Positions 21,540-33,476 are shown, counted from the stretch's first letter. The stretch: DNA of 64,000 bases from Datisca glomerata (GCA_003255025.1 QANY01008646.1:1672905-1736904), one strand, 5' to 3'. The notes: generated by a model not told the origin, from the sequence alone. Numbers and translations are program-made.

Positions 21540-23527
21540 ATTTAGGTATCTATATTTTAAAGGTTATGATTTGAATTATATTTTTTATTTTTTTTTAATT
21601 TATAATCTAACATTAACAAAAAAAAAGGTTACGTGCCTTTTACGCCCGGAAATATTAATTTTCAATTACTTTGAGTTTTAGAATTTATATTGGCTATGCA
21701 ATCACGTGTTAATTACGTGTTTCTCTTTTTAAAAGACTTTATGCCCTAATTTTATTTCACTTAAATTAAGTTTTTAGGAAAATTAAGGCAGGTTTTGGAT
21801 TTCTTCTAAATCACCTGATCTAAGAAAATGATTTCTCGACAATTGAAAAAACAGTTCGTGTGATCTAATCATTCGATATATTTTTGGATAATTCATATCT
21901 GATTACATGTAAAATATTTGATTAATATAATAAAAAATTAATAAAACAAAATTAGAATCCAGATTTAATTTGCGGCCCAGAACTCAACTATACCTCTGAT
22001 TATTTTTTGGCAAAACTATACTTCTGGTTTGATATATGAAGATTTGCTTTGCAACTTTTAGGGGTGATATTTTTTTATCGAACCGGTTTGGTTGCTTCTT
22101 TTAGGGCTTTGTTTTGTTTCGGTGGTTCATAGTTAAAGAATTGAAGTTTTAATTTAATTAAAAAAATTGATAATTTTTGAATTGAACCGAACTAAAACTT
22201 TTAATTTCGATACCGAACCAACAGAAATTTTAGTTTTTTATTATTTTTAGTATTTAATTTCATATTAAACTGAACCGAAATTTTAGTTTCTACTACTTTT
22301 CTAGTAATTTTTTTTAGATTTTTCAAAATATTTTTTTCATTACTGAGACTGAATTAGAGATCCAAATTAAACTTTCAGTTCGATTCAGCTCAATTCATTT
22401 TCATAAACAGTTTGATTCGACTTGACAATATCGCCGACTAAAACTTTGGTTCAATTTTTTATAATAAAAAAGAAACCGAACAGAACCGTAAACACGTAGT
22501 ATTATTTTAGTTACACATTCTGACCGGGTATCAGGGTAGGTATGCTCTACGCCGTGGCCAAAGAAAAAATTATTTTATTGAAAAACCTCTGCTGTTTCTA
22601 ACCGTCAGCTGTCTTTTTGGGAAAGCAGCAGCTAAAGGTTTGTAAATGGACCACATTTGAGCTGCTTTCGAATTCCTCTTACCTAAATTTCATATCGCTT
22701 TTGCGATAATTCTTATGGTCTGTATAGAATCAATTTTCTCTTCATATTATACATACAATTCAAACAAATACATTTTCTTATGATTACGCAATTAATATTT
22801 CATCTATTATTGACATGGTCTTCATATATAACGGTTTTTGGAATATCGACCACCATATCTAATGATAATATAACCTCAAAAATAAAGAAATATATCCTGT
22901 CCTATTGGGGATCTTAATCAGAGAAGTTATGTATTCTCCATCTGAGTTGTTTATTCTAGAAATAGACAGCCCATGTTAGCTCAACACAAAAATTAAGAAA
23001 AAAAGCAGACAATTTTTTTACATTTTTGTTATTTTATCTTTAAGCAACACTCAATCTGGTCTTCTCAAACCAGACATAACCTTTCTACTAGTTTTGAGAT
23101 GGCTTAGATTGAATAAGATGTGTCGTAAGTCAATTGGATTGGTGAGATATATTAACGTCTTGTTTGTGCAATATGCTGTACCTTCATATTTGTGGCATTC
23201 AATTTTGATAGCGATCTATTTTTATATTATTTTTTATGTAAATTAAAAATCAAAATTCAATTGCACTTAGCTAACTACATTAATCGAACTAAGTGTGAGT
23301 AATTCTATACTGATCCAAAACATTCATGTTAATAATCCACTTGATTCCATTGTTATGTGGCATTCTGTGTCAATAAATCATCTGAATTTATAACGAGTTA
23401 TTATGAGTAATAATAACACACAAACTTTATTTTCATATTATTTTGTTTTGCTTTTTCTTCCAATTACAACTGAAACAGTCCGAGATGCTATTTATCATAG
23501 AGTCCTTCCATCAAACTTTCATATAAT
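21540..23527. other. Intergenic stretch between kinase and sorbitol dehydrogenase genes
   Basis: AT-rich DNA with one dispersed repeat (22058-22500) and otherwise no supported feature. It contains the 3' flank of the dehydrogenase gene, whose stop is at 23528. Confidence 0.5.
22058..22500. repeat. Dispersed AACCGAA/GGTTCGGTT-type repeat, copy 2
   Basis: Begins TTAGGGGTGATATTTTTTTA and continues into CGAACCGGTTTGG, GAATTGAACCGAACT, ACCGAACCAACAG and ACTGAACCGAAA, ending near AACCGAACAGAACCG. It shares both vocabulary and a GGGGTGA-type terminus (here at the left) with the copy at 13.5 kb, whose terminus is at the right in complement. The two look like members of one non-autonomous family in opposite orientation. 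Confidence 0.5.
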
Positions 23528-25825
23528 TCAGAGATTAAACATGACCTTAATAGCGTTACCGCCGCGAGCGCTGGTTTCGAACGCTTCCTCGACCTCCATC
23601 TGTGAGAATCCGAACCTGTGGGTTATGAGGGGATTCACATTGATCTTACCGCTTCTCAAAAACTCAAGGCATAAAGGCCAAGTGTTCTTATATCTGAACA
23701 CTCCAATTATGTCAACCTCCCTGCATTTGAACCATGGAATTTTTAGATTATAAACCAAAAGCATGCATTGAGTTTCCTAAGAAGTTCCTGACAGAGCAGT
23801 TGCCCTTTCAGTATTCTAATTTTAATAGATTTCTCAAAAGCTAAAGTCTTATTATGCAGATATAATAAGCTAAAGTCTACTGCTCTTGCAGGAATTATCA
23901 CTAAAACTAACCTCTCAGTGGCACTTAATTCTCGTTAATAGTACTATCTTAACATATGGCTTAGGTAATGATCGAATCGGTAGCCAGACATCTCTTCAAA
24001 GTGTGAGCTCAAACCCCGTTTCACCAACTTAGACTAACGAAGAAAAAAAGTACCTTGCAGCAGCCGGAGTGAGAGGGACGGTCATCTCGTTGTGGCCCAT
24101 ACCCACAAGGCAAACTTTTCCGCCCTCGTGTGTGGCACTCAAAGCTGTTGACATGGTTTTATTAAAGCCAGCACAATCAAAGGTTACATCCACTCCAGAT
24201 CCCATAGCTTTAACTATCAGAGGCACCTCTTCCGGTACATCCTGTATAATAGTGACAGTAAACAAAACCAAAGCTGGATGAGGATCGAAAAATGCTTTTT
24301 GTTTAGAAAATTTCAAGTACAGGTACTAAATTTGCTAGAAAATTTGTGCAGCGGTTGTAAATGCAAACAACAGCTTAAATGATTTGCAAAACAACCCAAG
24401 TGCAGGGGTGTTTCCACAGTTAAGTATTAAAAAGAAAGCGAAACCTTTATATCAGTTGACACTTTAACAATCTCATCTGCTCCAAGATCCCTAGCAACAG
24501 ATAAACGGTAGTCATCAACATCAACAATGACAATTCTGGGTGCTCCAAAAGCACGAGCAGCTAGCATAGTTACGAGCCCAATCGGACCAGCTCCCATGAC
24601 CAAAACATTTGTTTCGGGACCAATATTAGCACGTCGACAAGCATGAACACCCACACTTAAGGGCTCACACATGGCTCCTTCCTCTAAGCTCACATTGTCT
24701 GGTAGTTTAAAGCATAGGTCTGCTGGATGAACCACCTGCAGAATAGATAGTTGGACAAAATAGCCAGAATATACAACTAAGTAAAATTGAACAGACTAGA
24801 TCAGCTGTAGCAAATTAAAGGTTAACCTCATTTGCAAGAGAACCATGAACAGGAGGAGTGGCAAAAAACTTCATATCGGGACATAGATTGTATCGACCTT
24901 CTTTACAAAGATCACATCTCCAGCAACTAATTCCCGGTTCTAGAGCAACACGATCACCGGGAACCAGATTCTTTACCTCACTTCCTACTTCAGCAATTAT
25001 CCCAGCACATTCATGCCCAATAACCATTGGCTCTTTAACTACAAAGTGAGCGCATCTCAGGGTCTGAAATATATGCAGAAAACAAACAGCACATCAATAT
25101 AGTTGTTGTAACAATATCCAGAAACCAAAATGTTAAAGAATCAATTCAAATATATAAATTCGCTTTGACCTAACAACTTAAACGTTACTACCCAATATTC
25201 AATTCAACATTGTATTAGAGCGGGAAGTCCAAGCTCAAACCCTTGCACAAAATCTTCCTCTCCATTGAAATTTTAATGTCCATGTGATAGGCTTGGTAAG
25301 AAATTATAAGACTACATGTGGTGGGGAGTGTTAAGAATTAATTCAAATATATAAAGTCGACTTAACCCAACATGGTAAGCTTTTAGAATTACAACCAAGT
25401 CAACGAAAAATAATATGCTAAGTAGTAAAACAAGGCCTACCTTGAGATAGTGAACATCACTACCACAGATACCTACAGCTTTCATTTTTACTCGAACATC
25501 ATAAGGTCCTAAAATTGAAAATGATCAGATAATTAGTGAAAAACTCAACAAGTGATTTTAGCAAAAAGGGTCTCAAAAAATCGGTTAATAAAAAAGAAAA
25601 AAAACTCGTAATCGAAATTAGTGTAATTTATTGCAACAAGACGATGATAAAACGGGAAAAAGTGAAGAAACGAGAAAGACGAAGGGAAGGAGGCAAACCA
25701 AGAGCGGGGAGCTTGAAAGGCTGAATCTTTAGAGAGTTAACACCAAGAAGCCAAGCAGCCATGTTCTCTTCCTCTCCATCTTTATCATCTCCGGAACCCT
25801 CATGAGACATTCCATCATTCCCCAT
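23528..25825 (-). CDS. SDH: NAD-dependent sorbitol dehydrogenase (L-iditol 2-dehydrogenase), 6 exons
   Basis: Medium-chain zinc dehydrogenase that oxidises sorbitol to fructose in the cytosol. Exons are 25825-25699, 25508-25441, 25063-24827, 24735-24445, 24241-24054 and 23720-23528; all introns are GT-AG and phases agree, giving about 367 residues, close to plant SDH length. Catalytic zinc ligands are in [11 protein letters not shown] (Cys57) and GHECAG (His82, Glu83). Structural-zinc cysteines are in [15 protein letters not shown]. The NAD-binding turn is [10 protein letters not shown], followed by [11 protein letters not shown]; the Asp at the end of the second strand favours NAD over NADP. 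It ends NAIKVMFNL as in plant orthologues. The start at 25825 gives an N-terminus like known plant SDHs. No disabling change seen. Confidence 0.95.
25131..25400 (+). mobile_element. TRIM-like miniature LTR retroelement in SDH intron 2
   Basis: Direct terminal repeats begin TGTTAAAGAATCAATTCAAA (25131) and TGTTAAGAATTAATTCAAA (25329). After the first repeat comes TTGTATTAGAGC (25210-25221), a one- to two-base variant of the initiator Met-tRNA primer-binding site. Immediately before the second repeat is the purine tract GGTGGGGAG. This PBS-PPT layout with no coding room defines a terminal-repeat retrotransposon in miniature. It lies between coding exons 2 and 3 of the dehydrogenase gene, on the opposite strand, and leaves the splice sites intact. 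Outer limits of the repeats (70-80 bp) are approximate. Confidence 0.65.
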
Positions 25826-26835
25826 TTCCTAAATCTCTCTGTTTGTTCAGTGAATAGAACTGGGTTTTACTTGAACTGAACTTCCAATGAATCTAATAAG
25901 AAAGAAGCTACCTTGAGATACTGAAAGAGGGGCATGTGGTGATGGTAGAAGAGCTAGTGGATTGGATGAACAACCTCTTATTTTAAATGTTTTTAGTGTA
26001 AAATATTAGTATCTAATCAACCTTGTCTGTTACTAATAGAATACAAAAATATTAATTGTTTTTTTTTTGGTTCGTTGTGAGGCACAAAGGGATGGAGTCT
26101 ATCAATGAAAAAAAATGGCGGATTAGATTTAAACTATTTACGGGTCTCATCCAAATCTGTTGCCATGAGAATCTCAGAAACCATCTCTATCCAACCAAAA
26201 GCTAATTAACTAAATGATCAGAAAATTAAAAATTAGTAAAAACTATCGAAAAATCTTATAAATTAATAAATTATACTAAACCACCCATCGTTTCATGGGA
26301 AATTTTTGAAAATTCGGTTATTTTTTAAAAAATAATTAAGGACATTTATTTAATTCCACCCTCAGAATTTACCTGTTTTATCCGCGTTCAGTATATCTAA
26401 TATTCATCTATTTGATCTACTTCTGAGCTTTTACTTAATCGTTGAGCGGCGATCGAATTTAGGTCAAATCTCTTTATTATAAATATTTTGTGGCCGCTTG
26501 ACACTTGTCAAAAAATGTAAAAAAAAAAAAAAGAACTGATTGTTTACCGATTGTCAAGTTTAGCTTGAGGGGTACTCTAGGTTACCATAATTTTTTCCCC
26601 TTAAAAGGCTCTCTTTCGTTTTCTCAATTTCTTTTTCAGGAATTCTGCCACGATTACTAGTAGTCCAATAACAATAATTTGGACCACCTCCTGATATGAA
26701 CTACACGAAAAAACAAAGAAAAAAATGAGCTTTTATTAGATCTGAGTGGTTCAAAATCAATTGCAACCGGAAAGATCTGTATACCAATAACTAGTCGATT
26801 GTTTATTAATTTAGTAAGGATTTTTTTTAATTTGA
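25826..26835. other. Intergenic region between SDH and PPR genes
   Basis: Holds the SDH promoter side and the PPR 3' flank. AT-rich, no open frame or repeat I can name. A poly-A run near 26520 is the only simple feature. Confidence 0.5.
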
Positions 26836-28620
26836 TTACACTTCAATTGAACTATAAGCATATGGCTTCTGCACACTAGTGTAATCCATCAGTTCTCTCG
26901 TTTTAACTACATCATCCCACCTTTCTAACGCAGCATACGTGCTTGACGACAGAACGTAGTTGCCGCTATTACGAGGGTCCAATTCAAGAAGCTTGTTTGT
27001 AACAGTCTCAGCTAAGGCCATATCTCCATGAAGCTTACAACCACTCAACAATATTCTCCATACTATAGCATCTGGAACTATACTCATTTTCTTTATAAAC
27101 TCATATGCCCTCTCTAGCTTCCCGGCACGGCCTAATAGATCAACGATACATCCGTAATGTTTCATTTCCGGTTTTAATCCATAAACCTTTTCCATACTCT
27201 CGAAATGTTCTAATCCTTCATCTACCAATCCAGCATGAGCACATGCTAGTAAAATCCCCACAAACGCACCGTGAGTTGGCTTAACTCTTCGTTCCAACAT
27301 CTCAGAGAAGACCTTAAGCGCGGATGCTGCAAACCCGTTCACGGCTAGGCCTGAAATTAAAGAAGTATACGTCACAGAGTCTTTGTCTTTCATATCATGA
27401 AATACCTGAAGTGCCCTCTCAACCACACCGCATTTGAAATACATATCTATTAACGAGTTTCCCACGTAGACGTCTTGTCTGACGCCGTGCTTGCGTATAT
27501 AGTCATGAACAGCCTCCCCTACATCAAGTGAGCCCAAATGCGAGCAAGCAGAAAGAACACTAGCTATCGTTATTTCATCAGGTTTTACATTACCTTCCAT
27601 CATTTCTTGGAAAAGCCATATTGCCTCTGCATGCTGATAAGCTTGAGAGTAACCTGTGATCATGGATGTCCACGAGATCACATCGCGTTCTGGCATATCG
27701 TTGAAAATCTTCCTTGCAAGAACTGAATTCCCGACTTTCGCGTACCCAGTGAGCATTGCGTTCCATGACACGATGTTCTTTTCTACCATCCGATCAAACA
27801 CCCCTCTAGCTAAATCTACCAAACCACGGCGTCCATACATATCTATTAAGGTGTTGCCCAAGTAAAGATCCACCTTGACATGATTCTCATCGATATAATT
27901 TACCATAGCGTCTGCAATTTCCCATTCACTAAGATAACTACAAGCTAAAACAACTTTCATCATTGTCACCGAATCGGCCTTAAAATTCATCGCCTCCAGT
28001 TCCTTAAAAAGGTCCAAAACCTCCTTAAATCTATTGCTTTGACAATAACCACAAATCAATGAGTTCCAAGAAACTATATCTCTCTGCTTCATTTTATCAA
28101 ACACATTTCGTGCAAACCCCAACTCGCCAAAACACACATACATGTGAATCAAAGCATTAGCAACATAAAGATACGACTCAATCCCAAGTTTCAAAGAGTG
28201 GACATGAGCCCTTTGACCTTGCCCAACATCAGAAACACGAGCACAAGCCTTGAATACAAATATAAAGGTCAAGTTATTCACAGCTAGTCCTTGGTAATAC
28301 ATACGGTTATAAAAGCGAACTGCTTTACCAGGGTGGTCACTTTGTGACAAACCACGGATTATGTTGTTCCAAATTGGCAATGTGGGTCGCTGAATTTGGT
28401 GGAAAACTAAAAGGGCTTTGTGCAAGTGAGGCGGAGAAAGTGCATAATACTTAATGACCTCAGAGATGGAGGATGGGTCAGTGTGCGTCTGAGTTCTGAG
28501 AAGTTGAGCGTGAAGCTCTTTGATGTAGCTGAGGGAGACTGAAATCTTGGCTAATCTCTCTGATCTTGGGGTCTCTGTTATAGTATTGAAGAGGCGGTTA
28601 AGGGGTCTCGCCAGTTTCAT
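26836..28620 (-). CDS. PLS-class pentatricopeptide repeat protein, intronless
   Basis: A single uninterrupted frame of 594 codons. It is built of PLS-type PPR motifs, with landmarks such as VSWNSLICGYCQSNRFKE, LGNTLIDMYGRRG, VSWNAMLTGYAKVGN, ISWTSMITGYSQAYQ, VGNSLIDMYFKCG and VPDAIVWRILLSGCKLHGD, the last being the start of the E-type tail. Proteins of this class bind organellar RNA sequence-specifically and usually guide C-to-U editing or processing in mitochondria or chloroplasts. The C-terminus stops at SSIEV, inside or just after the E motif; there is no DYW deaminase domain, so it would need a partner to edit. The first 20 residues are basic and Ser/Thr-containing, compatible with organelle targeting. 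No exact orthologue can be named. Its 5' flank is cut short by a retrotransposon. Confidence 0.93.
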   Translation of the reverse strand: MKLARPLNRLFNTITETPRSERLAKISVSLSYIKELHAQLLRTQTHTDPSSISEVIKYYALSPPHLHKALLVFHQIQRPTLPIWNNIIRGLSQSDHPGKAVRFYNRMYYQGLAVNNLTFIFVFKACARVSDVGQGQRAHVHSLKLGIESYLYVANALIHMYVCFGELGFARNVFDKMKQRDIVSWNSLICGYCQSNRFKEVLDLFKELEAMNFKADSVTMMKVVLACSYLSEWEIADAMVNYIDENHVKVDLYLGNTLIDMYGRRGLVDLARGVFDRMVEKNIVSWNAMLTGYAKVGNSVLARKIFNDMPERDVISWTSMITGYSQAYQHAEAIWLFQEMMEGNVKPDEITIASVLSACSHLGSLDVGEAVHDYIRKHGVRQDVYVGNSLIDMYFKCGVVERALQVFHDMKDKDSVTYTSLISGLAVNGFAASALKVFSEMLERRVKPTHGAFVGILLACAHAGLVDEGLEHFESMEKVYGLKPEMKHYGCIVDLLGRAGKLERAYEFIKKMSIVPDAIVWRILLSGCKLHGDMALAETVTNKLLELDPRNSGNYVLSSSTYAALERWDDVVKTRELMDYTSVQKPYAYSSIEV

Positions 28621-28746
28621 AAGAGACCGTTCTGTTCTGGCGGAGGGAAAAGATTATAGATTGTAGTTTGGTCAATTGACACTTAACGCTTTCCTTCCTC
28701 GTTTTCCTGAGAGAACCTCGGTTTGACAGTCAGCCTTGGAGCGCTA

Positions 28747-28954
28747 TGCACAGCAATTAGTTAGTTAGTTACAATGTAACTAGAGTTCCTTAAAACTTAG
28801 TTACTGTTACTGTAACTGTAAAGAGTTATTTTTCCTGTTACTAACCTAACTAGCTCAACTTAGGTTATTATAAGTATTGTACGAATTACACTATTACTGG
28901 TTAACGAGAAAAGCTCTTGTATTGCATTCTCTCAATTTCTCTCAATATCTCTCA
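28747..28954 (+). repeat. 5' LTR of the copia element
   Basis: 208 bp, TGCACAGC...TATCTCTCA. It ends 1 bp before the primer-binding site. It sits 126 bp upstream of the start codon of the oppositely oriented PPR gene, so any bidirectional promoter activity could affect that gene. Confidence 0.88.
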
Positions 28955-28972
28955 TGGTAACAAAGTGAAGGT
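28955..28972 (+). other. Primer-binding site of the copia element
   Basis: TGGTAACAAAGTGAAGG directly follows the LTR and is a variant of the initiator Met-tRNA complement TGGTATCAGAGC used by most copia elements. Confidence 0.75.
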
Positions 28973-29008
28973 AAAAATTTCAAGAATCAAGTGTTTGATA
29001 TTTCGCGA

Positions 29009-29940
29009 TGGTAGAATCTACTTCAGCTTCGTCAACTTCATCTTCTTCTTCCACGTTTGTCTCAAGCACATCTGTTGCTCAGCTTGCGAGTGTTCAAGTC
29101 CTGAGTCACTTAATTTCGATCACCATCAAATTGGATCGGAATAACTATATTTTTTGGCACACATAAGTCGTCTCTACTGTGTGTATGTATAGTCTCGAAG
29201 GATTCTTGTTCGGAACACATGTGTGTCCGCCTCAGTATCTCTTACAGTAAGTCGCAACCGCTGTGAATAATGCCTCAGTTGAAAATCGAGGCATCACTAG
29301 TACAATTCAAGTTCTTAATCCATCATACCTAAATTGGAAATGCAGTGATCAGTTTGTTTTCATTTGGATCCTCTCTTCCCTTATAGAATCCATGTTCGAT
29401 CATATCGTCAGGTGTACAACTTCATCAGAAATCTGGGAAGTACTGCAAGATTTATTTGCAACTCAGTCAAAGCCTAGAGTTCTTCAGCTTCGAATCCAGC
29501 TACAGTCTCAAAAGAAAGGTTCTTTATCCATTAATGATTTCATTCTCAAGATACATTCAATTGCAAATAATTTATCTGCCTCAAGTCAAGTTATAACATA
29601 TGAAGATTTACTCCTCTATATTCTTGGAGGTCTCACTAGTAAATATGACCCTGTCATAGTTAACCTCACATCAAGACACGATCTTGTAACTCTTCAAGAG
29701 GCACAATTTCTTCTTCAGAGTCAAGAGATGAGGATTGAGCAGTCTATTGCATTAATTAATGATACTGTTTCTGCATCTTTAAATGTCGCTCACTATCACA
29801 ATCAATGAGGAAGAGAACGAGGAACTTCAACTAATCAAGGAAGAGGAAATTCCAACAGAGGTCGTGGTTAGTTTCAAGGTAACAGACCAACATGTCAAAT
29901 ATGCAAACGAGTAAGTCACAATGCTGGAACAAATTTGATA
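29009..29940 (+). pseudogene. Copia gag remnant
   Basis: Starts at an ATG with a Ser/Thr-rich head (STSASSTSSSSSTF), then IKLDRNNYIFWH and, after stops, SLEGFLFGTHVCPPQ. The main open part (29263-29808) holds the UBN2-type gag core: TTSSEIWEVLQDLFATQSK, LSINDFILKIHSIANNLS and LGGLTSKYDPVIVNLTSR. A CCHC zinc knuckle would follow; only CQICKR and a following His remain. Several in-frame stops make it non-functional. Confidence 0.85.
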
Positions 29941-29981
29941 CAGAATTCAAGTAATCTGAGAGTACTCCACAGGAAAATCTT

Positions 29982-30713
29982 GTGTCTCAAACTCAAGGTC
30001 AGTACATATCTTCAGCAATGTGCAGTGCATCACCTATATCAACTCAAGAGGAGTCTTGGTATGCTGATAGTGGGGCTATTAACCATGTAACCTCAGATTT
30101 ATCAAATCTGTCACTTACGTCTGACTACAAAGGTAAAGGAAAGCTTCTTGTTGGCAATGGTAATGTTTTATCCATTTCACATATAGGTAATTCGGTCATT
30201 AATACACGCACAGTATCATTAACTCTAAAACAGATTCTTTGTGTACCCTCCATTACCAAAAATCTTATTAGTATCTCTGTCTTAACCAAAGATAATGATA
30301 TTATTGTGATCTTTGATTCTCTGCTTTGCTTGATAAAGGATAAGAGTATGGGGAAGGAACTTCTGCGAGGAACCCTTAGAGGAGGACTCTATCATTTTTT
30401 TCTACCTAAAGCGTCATCCAAGGCATGTTCAAAAGATCAAACCATTGAATCTTGTGTGTATTTGTCCTTTCATAAAGCTTCAAAAAGTCATGACTTAGCA
30501 TCTATACCTTCTGTCTTTACCACATCTATGTCTAATTCTCAAATAAATGGTGTATCAAGTACTGTTAACAATTCTGTTTCTACTGAAATTTCTGGTTGTA
30601 ACACCATTTATATCAATAAAGTAGTTATGTCCAAAATTCTATTGTTTGTTCTCATACTGATAGTTCTTGTTCCAATGACAACAATATTGTTAATATTTGG
30701 CATAAACGATTAG
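29982..30713 (+). pseudogene. Copia protease and pre-integrase region remnant
   Basis: The aspartic protease active-site motif is seen in SWYADSGAINHVTSDLS, followed by KGKLLVGNGNVLSISHIGN and RTVSLTLKQILCVPSITKN. These are typical of copia proteases. The frame continues into the linker before the integrase zinc finger, then stops, with the finger starting in the next frame (IWHKRLGHPSKVILS). Confidence 0.85.
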
Positions 30714-31530
30714 GCCACCCCTCCAAAGTTATTTTGAGTAAAAATTTCATTGATAACAGTATAAAACTGTCTTTAAAGCATATCAAATTTTATGATAGTT
30801 GTCAACTTGGAAAGATGCATCAGTCACATTTTCCTCCTCCTACCACTCATTCTAACAGTCCTTTTGATATCATTTACTCTGACATATGGGGACCAACATC
30901 AACTATGTCCACTTTAGGATATAGATATTATATAAGCTTTGTTGATGATCACACTATGTATTCATGCATTTTTCCTTTAAAGCTAAAATCTGATGCTAAA
31001 CATAGTGTTCTCAACTTTATTGCCTTTGTTGAAAGATAATTCACAACAAGGTAAAATGTATTCAAATAGATTGGGGTGATAAGTTTAGAGGTTTATCTAC
31101 AAAGTTTCAAAAATCAGGGACATGGTTTAGACATTCTTGCCTACATACTCATCAACAGAATGGTATTATTGAGTGAAAACATAGATATATAGTAGAGTTA
31201 GATCTTACCTTGCTTTCTCAAGCAAAAATACCTTTAAAATTTTAGTGGGACTCATTTCATACAGTTGTTTACTTGATAAATAGACTGCCAACTATTATTC
31301 TTCAATATCAATCTCCCTATCAAAAGCTATTTCCATTAAACCAAATATTACATTTTTCAGAGTTTACGGATGTGCATGTTTTCCATTTCTAAGACCATAT
31401 CATAAGACTAAACTTTAAAATCATACCAGTAAGTGTGTTTTCCTAGGTTATACTAATCATCACAAAGGATATAAATGTCGTAATCCTATTTCTAATCGAA
31501 TCCACATTTCAAAAAGTGTAGTGTTTAATG
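30690..31530 (+). pseudogene. Copia integrase remnant
   Basis: The HHCC zinc finger can be traced as HKRLGHPSK followed by CQLGKMHQSHF. The catalytic core begins SPFDIIYSDIWGPTSTMST (first Asp), continues YRYYISFVDDHTMYSC, and after a frameshift shows THQQNGIIE, where an Arg/Glu-containing PQQNGVAER-like motif is usual. The region then shows a copia-typical C-terminal phrase (RVYGCACFPFLRPY-like, with changes). Multiple frameshifts and stops. Confidence 0.8.
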
Positions 31531-31889
31531 AATATGAATTTCCCTACCTATATCTTATATCTTCTGTCAAAATTAAGTCTAGTCAATTTGTTGCACAAAA
31601 TCCATATATTTTTTCGTATGTCCACCTACTATCTGTTCAAGTAATAATAATCTTTCTCACACAACATCAGCAACTATTCCCTCCTCCAATACAGGTTCTT
31701 TATCAATCAGAGATGCTCAGCCTTATCAAAAAGCCATTTCTTCCTCAAGTAATACTAAACCTTTTTCTCATTCTCATGTTGATCACAATTCTGATCATAT
31801 TTCTAATTATAATGCATCCCATTCTTCTTATTCAAATAATTCTCATGATAGTTTACTTTTAGCTGTTAGTAATCATATCACACCTCAAG

Positions 31890-33470
31890 CTATTGAATCA
31901 ATTACTGCATCTAAATCTGTCGACCGTATGGTCACAAGATCAAAGCTTGGCATCTTCAAGCCTAAAATATGTGTTACTGATATTATGTATCTTAATATTG
32001 AACCTAAATCTGTTAAAGCTACCTTGGCTAGTCCTCATTGGAAATCAGCTATGGAAAATGAATTTAAAGCTTTGTAAAGACATTATACTTGAACATTGAC
32101 ACCCTTGCATGCTGATATGAATGTTGTTTACAACAATTGGGTATTTAGAATTAAGTATAATCCAAACGGTACTCTTAACCAATATAAGGCTAAATTAGTG
32201 GCAAAGGGGTTTCAACAAACCCTTGGGATAGATTTCTTTGAGACCTTTAGTCCCATAGTCAAGCCTTTAACCATTAGAATTATGTTAACTCTTGCTGTTA
32301 CACATACCAAATTGATGTGAACAATACTTTTTTGAATGGTGACTTAAAAAAAGTTATTTATATAAGTCAGCCTCCTGGATTTGTTGATGAGCAATATCCA
32401 AATCATGTTTGTAGACTTAATATAGCCCTTTTATGTTTTGAAGCAAGCTCCAAGGGCTTGGTTTGAAAAATTGAAAACAGTGTTACTTCAGTGGGATTTT
32501 CAAGTGTTCTGTCTTGGATAGTTCTCTGTTTTACTTCAAAAAGAATGATAATATCATACTTATTCTTGTCTATGTTGACGATACAATGTTAACTTGGAAT
32601 GATGCAAATCTAATTGCAAAGGTGATTGGTGATTTGAATAAAAAAATTTCTTTAAAAAGACTTGGCAGTCTTAGTTATTTTTTGGGATTTGCAGTATATA
32701 GAAATAAAACAGGATTTTATCATACTCAGTCCAAGTATATTGATGATTTATTGCGCAAAACAAATATGTTCACATCAAAACCTTGCAGCACTCCAATGTG
32801 TACATCCACACGGTTTACAGCTTCTTCAAGTATTGTTTTTTAGGATCTCTCTCTTTATAGGAGCACAATGGGTGCATTGCAATCTTTAACAACGACCATG
32901 CCTGATATTGCTTACTCTGTAAACAAATTAAATCAGTATTTTCAGTCCCCAACCACAGAACACTAGAAAGCATGTAAGAGAATACTGAGATACTTGCTGG
33001 GCACAACAGATTTTGGTCTATTGTTCATTCCAGCTGCTTCTCTGGTTTTAGAAGGCTATAATGAAGTTAATTGGGCAAGTTGGTTGGATGATATGAGGTC
33101 TACAAGTGGTTATTGTTGTATCTTGGGGGAAATCTCATCATTTGGAGGTCAAGAAAACAAATGGTCGTGTCAAAATCAAGTGTAGAATCTGAATACCGAG
33201 CACTTTCTCAAGCTGCCACAGAAATTGTTTGGCTTCAATCAATATTAGTGCATGATTACTTGCTGCCAATCCTACATTCCACTCTAAAACTTAACATGTT
33301 GAGATAGATGTTCATTTTATTAGAGAAAAAGTACTGTCCAAATAGTTGGTTGTGAAACATATTGCTTCTGAACTTCAAAATGTTGATGTTCTTACAAAGC
33401 CTTTGCCTCAAGTTCCATTTGAAATTTTCAGATCCAAGCTCAATGTTCTTCCATCCCCTTCTTGCTTGAA
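31890..33470 (+). pseudogene. Copia reverse transcriptase and RNase H remnant
   Basis: RT pieces in several frames: VYNNWVFRIKYNPNGTLNQY, AKLVAKGFQQTLGIDFFETF, the catalytic YVDD box in ILVYVDDTMLTW, and LGSLSYFLGFAVYRN. RNase H pieces follow: YNEVNWASWLDDMRSTSGYC and VESEYRALSQAATEIVWL. The YVDD box is intact, but the frame is broken repeatedly, so no enzyme can be made. Confidence 0.88.
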
Positions 33471-33476
33471 AGGGAG

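Noticed and set aside
23960..24035. tRNA- or SINE-like words (TGAGCTCAAACCCC) in the last SDH intron
   Set aside because: A B-box-like word is present, but no clear A box, tail or repeat copy could be shown, so it is not called.
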